Source: Corallium rubrum
Taxonomy: Eukaryota; Cnidaria; Anthozoa; Scleralcyonacea; Coralliidae
Direction of reading: 5' to 3'
Assembly: GCA_964035015.1 (NCBI GenBank)
Contig: OZ036007.1
Coordinates: 62,001 to 126,000, forward strand
Length of the DNA: 64,000 nucleotides
The position numbers were made by a program, and so were the translations under genes. This document shows, piece by piece, positions 22,622 through 33,331 of the stretch; the stretch's first letter is position 1; each line of letters opens with the position of its first letter. Below the pieces are notes generated by a model that made no database searches, was not told the DNA's origin, and saw only the letters and a program-made list of their open reading frames with translations.

Positions 22622-24233
22622 ATGGAGTTATGGCAGGCTGCAGGTGATGGCGAGTTGAGTAAAGTGAAAGAGCTCATTGATAATGGAATAGACATAGAAG
22701 AAAAAGGAGGATACCTCAAAGAAACTCCTCTACATGCTGCCTGTCTGGGTGGTCACCTTCAAGTCGTACAGTACGTGGTTACTAAAGGGGCAGCTATTAA
22801 TTCTCATGACAAGAACAGCAAACCGCCGCTACACTACGCAGCTCGTGAAGGTAACTAGAAATGCTCAAATATTGATTGCTCACAAATCAGAAGTCAAAGC
22901 AGTAAACGAAAACATAATACAGTGGAACCCCTGGCCGCTTAATAGGGGTTCAACAGAAATTAGCACAAGGTGTGGTAAAGATGTCATTTTACTGTTATAT
23001 ACAGACACATTTAGAGGCTTGTTATTTACATATCACCATTGTCGTGAAAAATACTACAACCAGTACTGTGTACGGTGTCGTCTTTAAACTTGCAATAAGG
23101 TCCCATATTAACAAAACCATCAAGTAAGTATTTACATTACAAAAGGCAGACGGCAATGTCAAAACCGTAAAGAAAGCATAGCGCTTTACTTAAAAAAGTG
23201 ATGTACGCGCGTCTGCCCCTTTGGACTACGGAGCTGCAACGCATACATCAGATCGCTGGATTTTCCAAGGGACAATGCAAGTTCCTGGTATCCAAGAAAC
23301 TGTACGAAGTTCCATGTGAATTCCATTCCATAGGAACAAATTTTCCATTGCGTGGTTAGAAACAAAGCTTGGAAAACAAGGATTTGAACTTAAAGAGCCT
23401 ATAAGTTATTGTAGACCATGCACTGGTTCGACAACAACGGAAGACCGGGACAATAGCACAACTGCACTACCGTTTATCGCCAGGACAGGACGGAAATACG
23501 TCACGAAGATAATAAATTAAAGTGCGTCTAAATGTTTTTATCAGTCGTCACCTTTTATTTAATTTCAGACTCTTTTCTGTCATCGCCTTTTTCAAAACAA
23601 AGTAAAACGTCTTATTATTCAATTATTGGTGACCGTTAAATAGGGGGGAAACCTTAGCGGGACGGCCGTAAGATGGCCGCGGTCGCTTAATAGAGGTGGC
23701 CGCTCAATAGTGGTTATGTTTACAGTATTACACTAGGAAAAAATTCGGGACTTTGACAACTGGCCGCCTAAAAGGAGGTGGCCGCTTAATAGGGGTTCCA
23801 CTGTAATGCTCCTTTATTTTGCTTTCGGTAAAGGACATACAGATATAGTCAACTATCTTATTGAAAACGAAGCCGATGTTCGATGTAAAGACAAAACCGA
23901 TTGCTTTCCTCTTCATCTTGCCAGTTGGCGTGGTCATTTGGAAGTTTTGAAGCTATACTTCTTATTAAAGGAAGTGACTTGCCATCTAGAGACAATGATG
24001 GCAATACTGCACTTCATTATGCATGCTTAGGAGGACATATAGCAATGGCCGACTATCTTCTGCAGAATGGTGCTGAGATAGATTCTCGAGACAAAAATGG
24101 ATTCTCGCCTTTTCATAGAGCATACCATGCTACTAAATTACCCATGGTGCAGCTCATGATCAGCAAAGGTTGTGATGTTACATCCAAAACTAAAGATGGC
24201 AGGTCTGGTCTCCAAATAGCTGGGGAAAAATAG
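22622..24233 (+). pseudogene. Ankyrin-repeat gene copy 3, frameshifted
   Basis: Pieces at 22622-22919 and 23804-24233. The first piece is essentially identical to copy 2; the second shares the early in-frame stop after HFIMHA with copy 1. It carries the same inherited frameshifts. A Ser-to-Phe change (DCFPLHLAS near 23905) alters the conserved ankyrin turn, consistent with relaxed constraint. Confidence 0.85.
22920..23803. mobile_element. TA-flanked non-autonomous element, copy 3
   Basis: Same element in unit 3, with TA at 22918-22919 and 23804-23805. It has one 18-bp GGCCGCTTAATAGGGGTT block at the left end, where copies 1 and 2 have two. Confidence 0.8.
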
Positions 24234-24649
24234 AAAGTCAGTCCTTTTCATAACCATTTAAGATAACTCAAACTGGCCAGACAATGTGTAAACTGACAGG
24301 GTATTTTTGTGTTATGTTTGTTTTAATGATTTATACTACATTGTCTCTTTTAAGTCAACTTACTTTAATTAACAAGACGCCCGCCAGGCGTTAACTCGGG
24401 CTACTTAATAGTTGGCACTGGGCAATGGTATAGGCTGCATGGTATGAGAAGATTATGCTATGCAAATAATACAATACGCCATGATTCTGAACTGTGTGCT
24501 AACAAATGCTATTAGGATAGGTGTCAAGAAAAATTTGAATTTGTTCAACATAATTATTAAGGTGTGAATTCTGTGCACACAAAAATTTATCAATCATTTC
24601 CTGTAAACATTATGCAATATTAAGCCTTTACCTGGAGGAACAAAGATGA

Positions 24650-24782
24650 AGTAATGTCACAAGTACTGTTCTGGAACCCAACACGTGGAAAGCGCTCAAG
24701 GGCCCGCCCAACAACAACATATATAGATCAGCTGGAAACAGACACCGGCCTAACGAGACAAGAACTACCCAGATAGATAGAA
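24650..24782 (+). pseudogene. LINE ORF2 C-terminal fragment (copy 3, deleted)
   Basis: Unit 3 version. It loses the segment coding for the DRNEWRK end and jumps from CTACCCAGA straight into the GATAGA tail, probably by slippage between similar short words. Confidence 0.7.
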
Positions 24783-24889
24783 GCCTTTACCAGGCAAGAT
24801 TACCAGGAGGTCTTCACTTGACAAATAAAACCATGTGCCATTAGCCAGAGTAAAAGTAAGAAGTTGGTAAATGGCAACCATGCCAAGAA

Positions 24890-25358
24890 CAAAACTAAGA
24901 GCATTGCACTAGAGTCGCAAGGTCGTGGGTTCAATTCCAGCCGGAAGGCCTGTGTAGTTGCATTTTTCGCAACTGGTCCAAGTTTGGTCTTAAAATGTAT
25001 ATATTCTACACTCGAATTTTCCTTCACCCAAAATCCTTAGTACACGCTATGTAATCGAGTGAAATGCCGAATATTACTTATAATATACCCAATTCTCTCC
25101 TGGCATTACCACCTTATTTTATATACAGAACTCGCGATCAAGCTCTCGGCAACGCCCTCCGTGGCTCAGTGGTCAGAGCATTGCACTAGAATCGCAAGGT
25201 CGTGGGTTCAATTCCTGCCGGAAGGCCTGTGTAGTTGCATTTTTCGCAACTGGTCCCGGTTTGGTCTTAAAATGTATATATTCTACACTCGAATTTTCCT
25301 TCACCCAAAATCCTTAGTACACGCTATGCAATCGAGTGAAATGCCCAATATTACTTAT
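24890..25358 (+). repeat. tRNA-derived SINE, tandem copies (array c)
   Basis: Two SINE copies ending unit 3: a headless one from about 24898 and one with a full head from about 25154. After ATTACTTATAA the sequence changes to a minisatellite. Confidence 0.8.
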
Positions 25359-25374
25359 AACATTAGTACAAGCG

Positions 25375-26010
25375 TACAATGAAATGGTGGTCATACTGGT
25401 GTACCAAAACAATGAAATGTTGGCTAATGCTATACTTATGTACATGCCAAAACAATAAAATGGTGGCCATACTGGTGTACCAAAACATTGAAATGGTAGC
25501 CATAGAACCAAAACAATGAAGTGGTGGCCATACTGGTGTACCAAAACAATGAAATAGTGGCCAATCGGCCATATTGGTGTACCAAAACAATGAAATGGTG
25601 GCTATACTGGTGAACCAAAACAATGAAATGGTGGCTATACTGGTGAACCAAAACAATGAAATGGTGGCCATACTGGTGTACCAAAACACTGAAATGGTGG
25701 CCATACTGATGTACCAAAACATTGAAATGGTAGCCATAGAACGAAAACAATGAAATAGTGGGCAATCGGCCATATTGGTGTACCAAAACAATGAAATGGT
25801 GGCTATACTGGTGGACCAAAACAATGAAATGGTGGCCAAACTGGTGCACCAAAACACTGAAATGGTGGCCATACTGATGTACTAAAACAATGAAATAGTG
25901 GCCAATCGGCCATACTGGTGTACCAAAACAATGAAATGGTGGCCATACTGGTGTAGCCAAAACAATGAAATGGTGGCCATACTGGTGTGCCAAAACATTG
26001 AAATGGTACG
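25375..26010. repeat. 33-bp minisatellite
   Basis: About 19 degenerate copies of a unit resembling AATGGTGGCCATACTGGTGT followed by ACCAAAACAATGA. Because 33 is a multiple of three, long frames stay open on the minus strand (Trp/Phe/His-rich). I do not call them genes. A few units carry a duplicated GGCCAATC segment. Confidence 0.95.
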
Positions 26011-26442
26011 GTTAAGCGACCCTATTAGGAAGGGGGGGGGGGAGGGGGGATGGCCACTTAAAAGAAAAATTACCATGGCATGGGGACAATAACTGAATCT
26101 TTAACGCATGGTTAAACTGGATTTCGCCTAGGCGGAAAATGTCGTGCGCTCGACTTTTTTCTTCTGTCTTATGAGTTTCCATGCGGAACGACGAAGAAAT
26201 TACATTATTTAATTTACAGAATAGAGAAGTCGAGCGGGCGATCATTTTATACGCCTATTGGAAATCCAGCTTTGGAGCTTCTCAATAGCAATCAGAAGGT
26301 CGGTCGGGGGATTGGAGACCCACTCTGGAACTAAGAAAGCTCGAAGAGCATTTACATACAATTGCTTCTGAAGGTCACCAAAATGGAAGATGTAGCACTA
26401 TTAGAGTCGACATAGATAGATAGATATAGATAAATAAATATT
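26011..26442. other. Intergenic, G-run and (ATAG)n
   Basis: Contains a poly-G tract (26031-26048) and a GATAGATAGATATAGATAAATAAATA tail near 26411-26440 that may mark the 3' end of an eroded LINE. No coding feature recognised. Confidence 0.4.
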
Positions 26443-26753
26443 CTAAAAACAAACCAAGTACCAAAAGCTTCGTTGTTCATTGTGAATCCATAAGTATCCT
26501 GACGTCACTTGCTGAGCCAAAGAGATCTGTTTAACTTCACGAAGAGCCTTAACTAGCTGTTCTCTAGTTCCGTTTCTTTCGTTGAATCGCATGAGCTTGG
26601 TCAAAGCCTTTGACGTTTCCTCTTCACCAATTTTGGTGCAACGTATATTTTCAATCTCGTGTTGTTTAAATTGCTTTGTCAGAAGGGCTACTTCTTTCCA
26701 CAGGTGGGGCAATACATAGGCTATTCTAACGATCTCGTTGCTTTCAAGTCCAC
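26443..26753 (-). CDS. Death-domain-like exon
   Basis: On the minus strand an exon opens after the acceptor TTTGATAG|GTGG. It codes about 100 residues with the helical pattern of a Death-fold domain: IAYVLPHLWKEVALLTKQF, then HEIENIRCTKI, ALTKLMRFNERNG and QLVKALREVKQISLAQQV. Death domains mediate homotypic assembly in apoptosis and innate-immune signalling. A stop ends the frame at 26443. Partner exons were not found nearby; repeats lie upstream on the minus strand and the minisatellite downstream. Whether it belongs to a living gene is unknown. A CARD or DED assignment is possible. Confidence 0.6.
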
Positions 26754-26967
26754 CTATCAAATTGTAAACAAAACAATTCAACAACTGACAGCGTGTTAAC
26801 TAGACGTAATTTAACATACACTCCTATTGAACATAATTTTTGGCCCTAACACCTTGATAGAATTATTCCGTAGAATTAATTTGGGAAACTATGGTATTGA
26901 TTTTGCAAAGCGAGGAAAACCAGAGAACCCGGTGAGAAACAATCGAGAAACAGGAGAGAATCGACTA

Positions 26968-27036
26968 ATTACTGTATGCTGACGATAACCAGCTATATTC
27001 CAGTGACCTAAACCCCGTTGTTGTAGGAGAAACCAT
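26968..27036 (+). pseudogene. CR1-like LINE reverse transcriptase, left piece
   Basis: Codes LLYADDNQLYSSDLNP, with the YADD catalytic box of a non-LTR reverse transcriptase, then stops abruptly at the ATTA boundary of the DIRS-like element. The same frame resumes at 34054. Confidence 0.8.
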
Positions 27037-27037
27037 T

Positions 27038-27419
27038 AAAGCCATTTTATTAAGCCATTAATAAAATAAAGTTAATGAGGAAGAAACGTTCTTATCAAGG
27101 CGTGTCTTGGGTTTTGGCAAAACAGATGTTTTTCCAGGCGATTTAAGCTATCAACATGTCAGATATACGCCAGACCGGCTCTAAAGTCCTTTTGCTTTCG
27201 CTCATCCAGCTTGCCAGTGCACGTGAACAACAAATGACTAGTACTTTCTAGCCAATTAAAACTCTAATTTTCCTGGCGCGGAAAAGTAACCAATAGCATT
27301 TCAAAAGACTCACATATAAGCAAAACGCGCGCTAAACCAGTTTCACTTGGTTACACGAGCTCTATACAAAGATATAGCACGCACAATCAAAACGCGTAAA
27401 GCTCTAAAAGAAAATATTT
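27038..27419 (+). repeat. Split direct repeat A1
   Basis: 382 bp starting AAAGCCATTTTATTAAGCC. Repeated as A2 at 32953-33331 with a 3-bp deletion (GAGGAAGAAACG to GAGGAAACG). Contains a TATAAGCAAAACGCGCGC stretch that could include the element's promoter (inference). Confidence 0.9.
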
Positions 27420-27440
27420 TCGTTCAAATTGGCTTTGGCA

Positions 27441-28190
27441 ATGCCTCCAGTTCGCCGTCGTCGAACTACAAAACGACAAACGGCACAGTCGACTGACGAG
27501 AACAGCCTGGCGAACCTTCGACAGCGTTGCGCCGAAAAGGGTTTGCCTATCCATGGCCGGAGAAACACACTAGTCGCCCGACTACAACAGCACGCCTCAG
27601 CGAGTTTGACCGCGAGTCCGTCTGTCAGTCCTTCCGCGAGTTCCTCGGGTATTCAAGGGTCGCCAACACCACCTCCAAACTTATTAACCGACGCGCAGAT
27701 AGCCCAAATCCAGTCGAAGGTGACTCGAAGCGTAGAACAATCCGTCAACGAAATAGCGACGAATGCAGCTCGGGCTGCCGTTCAAGCCATGACGAACTCG
27801 GCGCCCACTACCGGTTCTAGCGTTGACAACGTCACCCTCGATACTGAACAAGAAGAGACGGTAACTGCAAGTCTCGGAAGTTCCTCTGTCCCCAACGTGA
27901 CCTTGCCGAAACCAACATTCCGTACGGACACGGCTCTCACGACGTCTCTGCAGCCTATGTGAAGCAGATCCAATCGGGTGAGTTCTTTGATCCAGCTAAA
28001 CTCCTTCCAAGGAACTTTTCTAATATATCCGAAGATACGCCTGTTACCTTGACGCTTGAGAACTCGGTACTTAAAGTTAAAAAATCGTCCCAGTCTGTCG
28101 CAAGAATTACCGAGATTGAACAGTGGACTACTGCTTTCTCAACCTATATGAGCGTCTTAACCCACAAGTTTTCCAGTCGTTCCCAAGAAT
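27441..28190 (+). pseudogene. DIRS-like gag, frameshifted
   Basis: The ATG at 27441 starts a basic N-terminus followed by a SAP-like motif at about residues 24-52 (LANLRQRCAEKGL, GRRNTLVARLQQH), a possible DNA-binding module. The frame ends at 27962, but the expected gag continuation (AAYVKQIQSGEFFDPAKLL) follows in another frame to about 28190. This means a frameshift, unless programmed slippage is used. A jump into RT sequence follows, implying a deletion. Confidence 0.7.
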
Positions 28191-28194
28191 TGCT

Positions 28195-29510
28195 CCTGGT
28201 AACATCGTCGGTTTGCACGCGAACGAGATTGAGTTCAAACCATGGAGGCAACATGCAATTTTCCAACTTTCAAGTTTCACCAATTGGCTTGGTACCAAAA
28301 AAGAATTCGAATAAGTTTCGCACAATTTTTCACCTTTCATTTACGAAATCAGGTATGACCAGCATTAATTATTCAATTTCGCAAGAGGATTTCAGTCTCC
28401 AGTGCGTTAATATAGATGATGCGATCGGAGGAATTAAGCGCTTTGGCCAAGGCTGTTTCCTTGCCAAGACCGATATTGAATCTGCTTTTAGACTAATACC
28501 GGTTCATCCGGACGATTACGAATTGTTGGGTATATGTGTTGGGAGGGAAAGTATTATTACGACAAGGTTTTGCCCTTTGGTCTTAGGAGTGCCCCATTTA
28601 TCTTTAACCAACTTTCTGAAGCCTTGGAGTGGATTTTGTTACACAAATGTCAGATTTCATTCATATTCTTGATGATTTTTTGATCATTGAACCTAAAGCG
28701 GCCACTTTACCTTATGACAGTATCTGTCAACAAAGTCTATCCGCCATGCTACTTATATTCCAAAACATTAAAATTCCTATCGCCTCTGGCAAAACACAAG
28801 GCCCGTCGCAAGTTATTGAATTCATGGGTATAATTTTAGACACGGTTAAAAATGCAGGCACGTCTCCCCGCTGACAAGATTCAACGCTTACAGGAAATTT
28901 TCGATAAATTTCAACATAGGCGCTCATGTACGTTAAAGGAATTACAATCACTTATAGGCACTCTAAATTTTGCGTGTAAAGTTGTCCCGGCTGGACGACC
29001 CATTTTACAAAACATGATTGCCTTGAGAAGGAACGTGAAAAAGCAACATCACTATATAAAACTGAACAAGGGTTTCTTCCAAGATCTTGAAATGTGGAAG
29101 CAGTTTATCTTGAACTGGAATGGAGCGAATTTCTTTCTGTCATCGGAATGGCTCAATGGCAGGATTCAGATAGTTTAGTGTTATATACCGATGCCTCTGG
29201 GGCGCTAGGTTATGGTGGTATATTTGGTACCAAATGGTTCAAGGGAGAATGGCACCCCCACAAACACTTAGGCGTACCTGGTATAAGTATTGCATGGCAA
29301 GAACTTTTCGCTATTGTAGTTGCATGTCAGATTTGGGGGGCCCTTCTTCGAGACCAACGTATTAAATTTAAGTGCGATAACGAAGCTGTCGTCAACATGA
29401 TCAACAGCAAATGTTCCAAAATTCCAAGAGTTATGGATTTGCTCCGCCATCTAACACTACTAACTTTGCGATATAATATCTACATTCGTGCAACGCACAT
29501 TCCGGGTAAA
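28195..29510 (+). pseudogene. DIRS-like reverse transcriptase and RNase H, frameshifted
   Basis: In several frames: SPIGLVPKKNSNKFRTIFHL; motif A LAKTDIESAFRLIPVHPDD; motif C ILDDFLII near 28668; a connection region (LQSLIGTLNFACKVV); then RNase H with LYTDASGALGYGGIF and the late motif THIPGKRNEI. These are DIRS-type, not Ty3/gypsy-type, sequences. At least two frame changes (near 28310 and 28590-28680) disable it. Confidence 0.85.
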
Positions 29511-29648
29511 CGCAATGAGATCTTGCCTGCTTGGCTTATCAAAACATTAGGACGTTGGTCATCAGATTGTTTTGAACGATACATAAAAACACCTACATCT
29601 ACCTTATCAAGTGTATCAGCCACACTGGCCGACGTTTCGAAATATTAA
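29511..29648 (+). pseudogene. Tail of DIRS tyrosine recombinase fused to RNase H
   Basis: Directly after the RNase H motif the frame reads LIKTLGRWSSDCFERYIKTP, the C-terminal block of DIRS recombinases with the nucleophile tyrosine. The rest of the recombinase is absent, so a deletion fused the two in frame. Confidence 0.8.
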
Positions 29649-29792
29649 CCATATATAGAGTAGTTACCTCATACGCGCCTAAAGTCGTTATATGTACATA
29701 TGTGTATATATGTCTGTATGTCCATATGACTAAAATACCCGTTTCGGGGGGAGGGTTATTCGTCTATGGGGTATACACATTCTGTGTATTTC

Positions 29793-30180
29793 GGGGATGA
29801 AGCGCTCCTGATTGTCACGTTCAAGCCCATAGACTCAGCCTATTTATTGTAATTATAGATCAGTCGAATCGTAAGGACTGTCCAACTGTGTGTACGGTTG
29901 GTCAGGTTGATGTCTTATAGGCTAGCTACCTATTTGGCAGTATATGCGCGTGTGCGTATATATGCGCGTGTGCGCATTAGCAGAGTCCTAATGGGGATTA
30001 TAACCCCTGGACAACAATCTAGGGCCATGTAAGAATGAGTCTGTGGGATGATGCTTGACCATAATTTTACACTATAGAAGTGCTTCCCCCCAAAAAACCC
30101 CTTCTCCCACAAAACTGCTGCGTGTGTGTGTTTATTTGCTCGACATTGCTGTGTTCAATAAGGAACAGCTTTAATCATTA
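29793..30180 (+). repeat. Split direct repeat B1
   Basis: 388 bp starting GGGGATGAAGCGCTCCTG and ending CTTTAATCATTA. Repeated as B2 at 33666-34053 with very few differences, so the element is fairly young despite its broken genes. Confidence 0.9.
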
Positions 30181-30182
30181 AA

Positions 30183-32950
30183 ATTAATGCCTCATCCTGT
30201 GTCTTTTGTGTGGAATGAGAACCAGAAAGATTGTTTGAGAGAATTTATGGTCTCGAATGAAGTACAAAATAAATTAGATTCATTGTTTCTCCAGCCTACA
30301 TATAGCGAAAAATCAATCGATGTTGATATGCTTGTAACTAATTTTTCCAAAATATTATGTGATACATCCCAAAAAGTATTATATACTAAGAAACAAAAGA
30401 AAACGAACAATAAAAACAAAACAAAGGTGAAACAAAAATGGTATGATACAAATTGCCATACTCTTAAAAAGAATTTGAGAAATTTAGGAAGTTTACTGAC
30501 AAAATATCCTAATGATGTCTATTTACGTCATCTATTTTTTTCAAAAAGAAAGGAATATAAACGCATGGTTAAGAAACAAAAAAGACAATTTCATAATTCT
30601 ATACTAAATCAAATTGAAATTTTATCCAATAACAATCCTAAAGGATTCTGGAAGCTAGTTAATTCTATAAAAACACGTAAATCATGTACGTCTAATGAAA
30701 TACCATCATCGGAATGGTTTGATTATTTTAGAAATTTGAACAAGATAAATTTCAACACTGAAAAGATAAGCAACGAAGCTCAAATTGTGAAGGATTTCAA
30801 TATTTGGGCAGCCTGCAAAAACGATACCCTTGACAAACCAATCTCACTTGAAGAATTGTGCAAACTGTCAAAGAGATTAAAGAACAAAAAAGCCAGTGCC
30901 GGTGATTCACTGTCCAATGAGATCATTAAGTTAGCAGTCGAAGTTTTACCATCCTATTTTGTAAAATTGTTTAATACTATTCTATCCTACGGTGTGTTTC
31001 CATCACATTGGTCAAAGGGTTTCATAGTCCCAATATATAAATCAGGTAGTACAATTGACCCGAGTAACTATAGAGGAATTTGTATAGGCAGCTGTCTAGG
31101 AAAATTTTTCACATTGATTATGAATACTCGTTTAACTAAATTTCTGGAAGAGTGCAAAATTATGAGTAAATGTCAAATCGGTTTTCGGAAAAATTGCAGA
31201 ACAGCAGATCATTTACTAGTTCTTAAAACTTTAATAGATGTTTATAAGTCAAAACGAAAACCAATTTTTGCCTGTTTTATCGACTTTAAAAAAGCCTACG
31301 ACAGCGTGTGGAGAGAAGGACTTTTCTTCAAACTTATTCAATATGGTTGTAGTAAGAATTTCATACGTCTAATGCTAAGTATGTATTCCTCAGTTGATTG
31401 CTCGGTAAAATTGGATAAGGGAAGTACTCCTTTCTTTAAGTCCCATATTGGGGTAAAACAAGGATGCAATCTAAGTCCCACCTTATTCAACATGTTTATC
31501 AATGATATACCTAATCTATTTAACAGCTCGTGTGCCCCAGTAAAACTTGATGAAACTGATTTAAATTGTTTACTTTACGCAGACGACTTAGTTTTACTAT
31601 CCGAGTCCAAGTCTGGCTTACAAAACTGTCTCACAAAGCTTGAATTTTACACCAAGAAATGGAAGTTGAACATTAATTTAAAAAAATCAAAAGTTTTATT
31701 GTTTGGAACACCAACCCAAAGACGTGCACACTTCTCATCAATTTGGTCTTTTGGGAATATTGCTCTAGAGCAAGTTGATGAATATTGTTACCTTGGTATT
31801 ACTTTTCACTTTTCCGGTAATTTTAAACGAACACAAAAAATACTTTATGGTAAAGCAATACGTGCCTATCATTGTTTATTCAAAAGTTTTTCAAACGTGG
31901 AGAATGTACCAATAAAATTACTTTTAAAACTTTTCTCTTCAACTGTAGTTCCCGTTTTACTGTATAGCTGCGAAATTTGGGGTCCATACTTACTGGGTAA
32001 AATAAACTCTTTTGCGATGTTTAAAACCAAAATTTTTAAATTAACAAATGATATAGAAAGACTACATCTAAAATTCTGCAAAAGAATCTTGGGTGTGCAC
32101 TCAAAATCTACTAATTTAGCTGTCTATGGTGAACTAGGAAGGGCACCCCTAATTATACAAATAGCTACACTTATAACAAAATATTGGTTTCGCATCAAAA
32201 GCTCAACTTTTACAGATACCCTCGCTGGTGAAGCAGCGAGAGTCTGTATGGACTCTAATTTACAACCAATATTATTCACAAAATATTTACTACAACTATG
32301 TAATATAGAAGTTAATAATTTTAAAAATTTTGTAATACCACCCGAAGAACAAGGAAATTTTTGCCATTACTTGAGGAATAAATTACATGAGTTTTATACC
32401 GAATACTGGAAAGAGCAGATTCAACAAGGTGGAAATAATGGCAAATTAAGAGTCTTTAAAAAACTGAAAATAAATTTTGGCTTTGAAAAATATCTTTCTT
32501 CAATTCGCAACTTCAAACATCGTCAAGCGGTTACAAAATTAAGAATTTCAGCTCATAAATTACCTGTTGAAACTGGTCGATACGGAAATGTTTCATACAG
32601 TGAAAGATTATGCAAACATTGTGATCTAAATGAGATTGGGAACGAACAACACCTTTTAATGTCATGCAGAAACACAAAGTTCGCCGATCTTAGAGTTAAT
32701 TTTATGGAAAGTCTCTGTAAAATAAATAACTCGTTTACTAAATTTAGCTACCAAGACCTTTTTATGTATGTCATTGCTATGCAAGACAAAACAATTATGA
32801 CTTTGGTAGCTAAATACTGTTTTAATGTTTTAACAAGTTTTGAAAGTCTATACAGTAGTTGAGCACGTAGTTCAGTTTATATGTTATATGTATGTATCTT
32901 ATATACCAAATCTGGTATTTATGTTGTTGTTTGAATAAATTTGAATAAAT
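30183..32950 (+). mobile_element. 5'-truncated LINE inserted at the B1/A2 junction
   Basis: Flanked by TTAAA (30178-30182 and 32951-32955), a likely 5-bp target duplication spanning the junction of B1 and A2. The 3' end is a short tandem tail (TTGAATAAATTTGAATAAATTT-like, 32933-32952). Truncated in the linker between endonuclease and RT. Confidence 0.75.
30187..32862 (+). CDS. Non-LTR reverse transcriptase, intact ORF (5'-truncated)
   Basis: 891 residues without a stop. Residues 1-190 are a Lys-rich linker before RT. RT blocks follow: SNYRGICIGSCLGKFFTLIM; a catalytic D in FIDFKKAYDSVW at about 364-375; GVKQGCNLSPTLFNMFINDI; and YADD at 464-467 followed by LVLLSES. The C-terminal region has LRISAHKLPVETGRYG and a Cys/His cluster (LCKHCDLNEIGNEQHLLMSC), a nucleic-acid-binding motif usual in this position. 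The endonuclease is missing, so the ATG at 30187 is just the first in the truncated frame and autonomous activity is unlikely. Clade within the CR1/Jockey/L1-like assemblage not settled. Confidence 0.85.
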   Translation: MPHPVSFVWNENQKDCLREFMVSNEVQNKLDSLFLQPTYSEKSIDVDMLVTNFSKILCDTSQKVLYTKKQKKTNNKNKTKVKQKWYDTNCHTLKKNLRNLGSLLTKYPNDVYLRHLFFSKRKEYKRMVKKQKRQFHNSILNQIEILSNNNPKGFWKLVNSIKTRKSCTSNEIPSSEWFDYFRNLNKINFNTEKISNEAQIVKDFNIWAACKNDTLDKPISLEELCKLSKRLKNKKASAGDSLSNEIIKLAVEVLPSYFVKLFNTILSYGVFPSHWSKGFIVPIYKSGSTIDPSNYRGICIGSCLGKFFTLIMNTRLTKFLEECKIMSKCQIGFRKNCRTADHLLVLKTLIDVYKSKRKPIFACFIDFKKAYDSVWREGLFFKLIQYGCSKNFIRLMLSMYSSVDCSVKLDKGSTPFFKSHIGVKQGCNLSPTLFNMFINDIPNLFNSSCAPVKLDETDLNCLLYADDLVLLSESKSGLQNCLTKLEFYTKKWKLNINLKKSKVLLFGTPTQRRAHFSSIWSFGNIALEQVDEYCYLGITFHFSGNFKRTQKILYGKAIRAYHCLFKSFSNVENVPIKLLLKLFSSTVVPVLLYSCEIWGPYLLGKINSFAMFKTKIFKLTNDIERLHLKFCKRILGVHSKSTNLAVYGELGRAPLIIQIATLITKYWFRIKSSTFTDTLAGEAARVCMDSNLQPILFTKYLLQLCNIEVNNFKNFVIPPEEQGNFCHYLRNKLHEFYTEYWKEQIQQGGNNGKLRVFKKLKINFGFEKYLSSIRNFKHRQAVTKLRISAHKLPVETGRYGNVSYSERLCKHCDLNEIGNEQHLLMSCRNTKFADLRVNFMESLCKINNSFTKFSYQDLFMYVIAMQDKTIMTLVAKYCFNVLTSFESLYSS

Positions 32951-32952
32951 TT

Positions 32953-33331
32953 AAAGCCATTTTATTAAGCCATTAATAAAATAAAGTTAATGAGGAAACG
33001 TTCTTATCAAGGCGTGTCTTGGGTTTTGGCAAAACAGATGTTTTTCCAGGCGATTTAAGCTATCAACATGTCAGATATACGCCAGACCGGCTCTAAAGTC
33101 CTTTTGCTTTCGCTCATCCAGCTTGCCAGTGCACGTGAACAACAAATGACTAGTACTTTCTAGCCAATTAAAACTCTAATTTTCCTGGCGCGGAAAAGTA
33201 ACCAATAGCATTTCAAAAGACTCACATATAAGCAAAACGCGCGCTAAACCAGTTTCACTTGGTTACACGAGCTCTATACAAAGATATAGCACGCACAATC
33301 AAAACGCGTAAAGCTCTAAAAGAAAATATTT
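32953..33331 (+). repeat. Split direct repeat A2
   Basis: Second copy of A1. It diverges at 33332, where A1 goes into gag and A2 into the spacer before B2. Confidence 0.9.

Larger units (their letters stand above)
21320..25358 (+). repeat. Tandem duplication unit 3
   Basis: Third direct copy. It starts at the same CAGTGCCCGAG boundary and diverges from the unit after about 25358, in the middle of a SINE body. It differs by a truncated hairpin (21597-21670), a single instead of double 18-bp motif inside its transposon (near 22930), and a deletion in the LINE tail near 24775. Confidence 0.9.

Noticed and set aside
25363..25993. Long minus-strand ORFs (169 and 185 codons) as genes
   Set aside because: They are translations of a 33-bp minisatellite; period divisible by three keeps frames open.
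27038..33331. A1/A2 as LTRs of an LTR retrotransposon
   Set aside because: The coding remnants are DIRS-type with a tyrosine recombinase tail, B1/B2 form a second repeat pair, and there is no 4-6 bp target duplication or TG...CA end.
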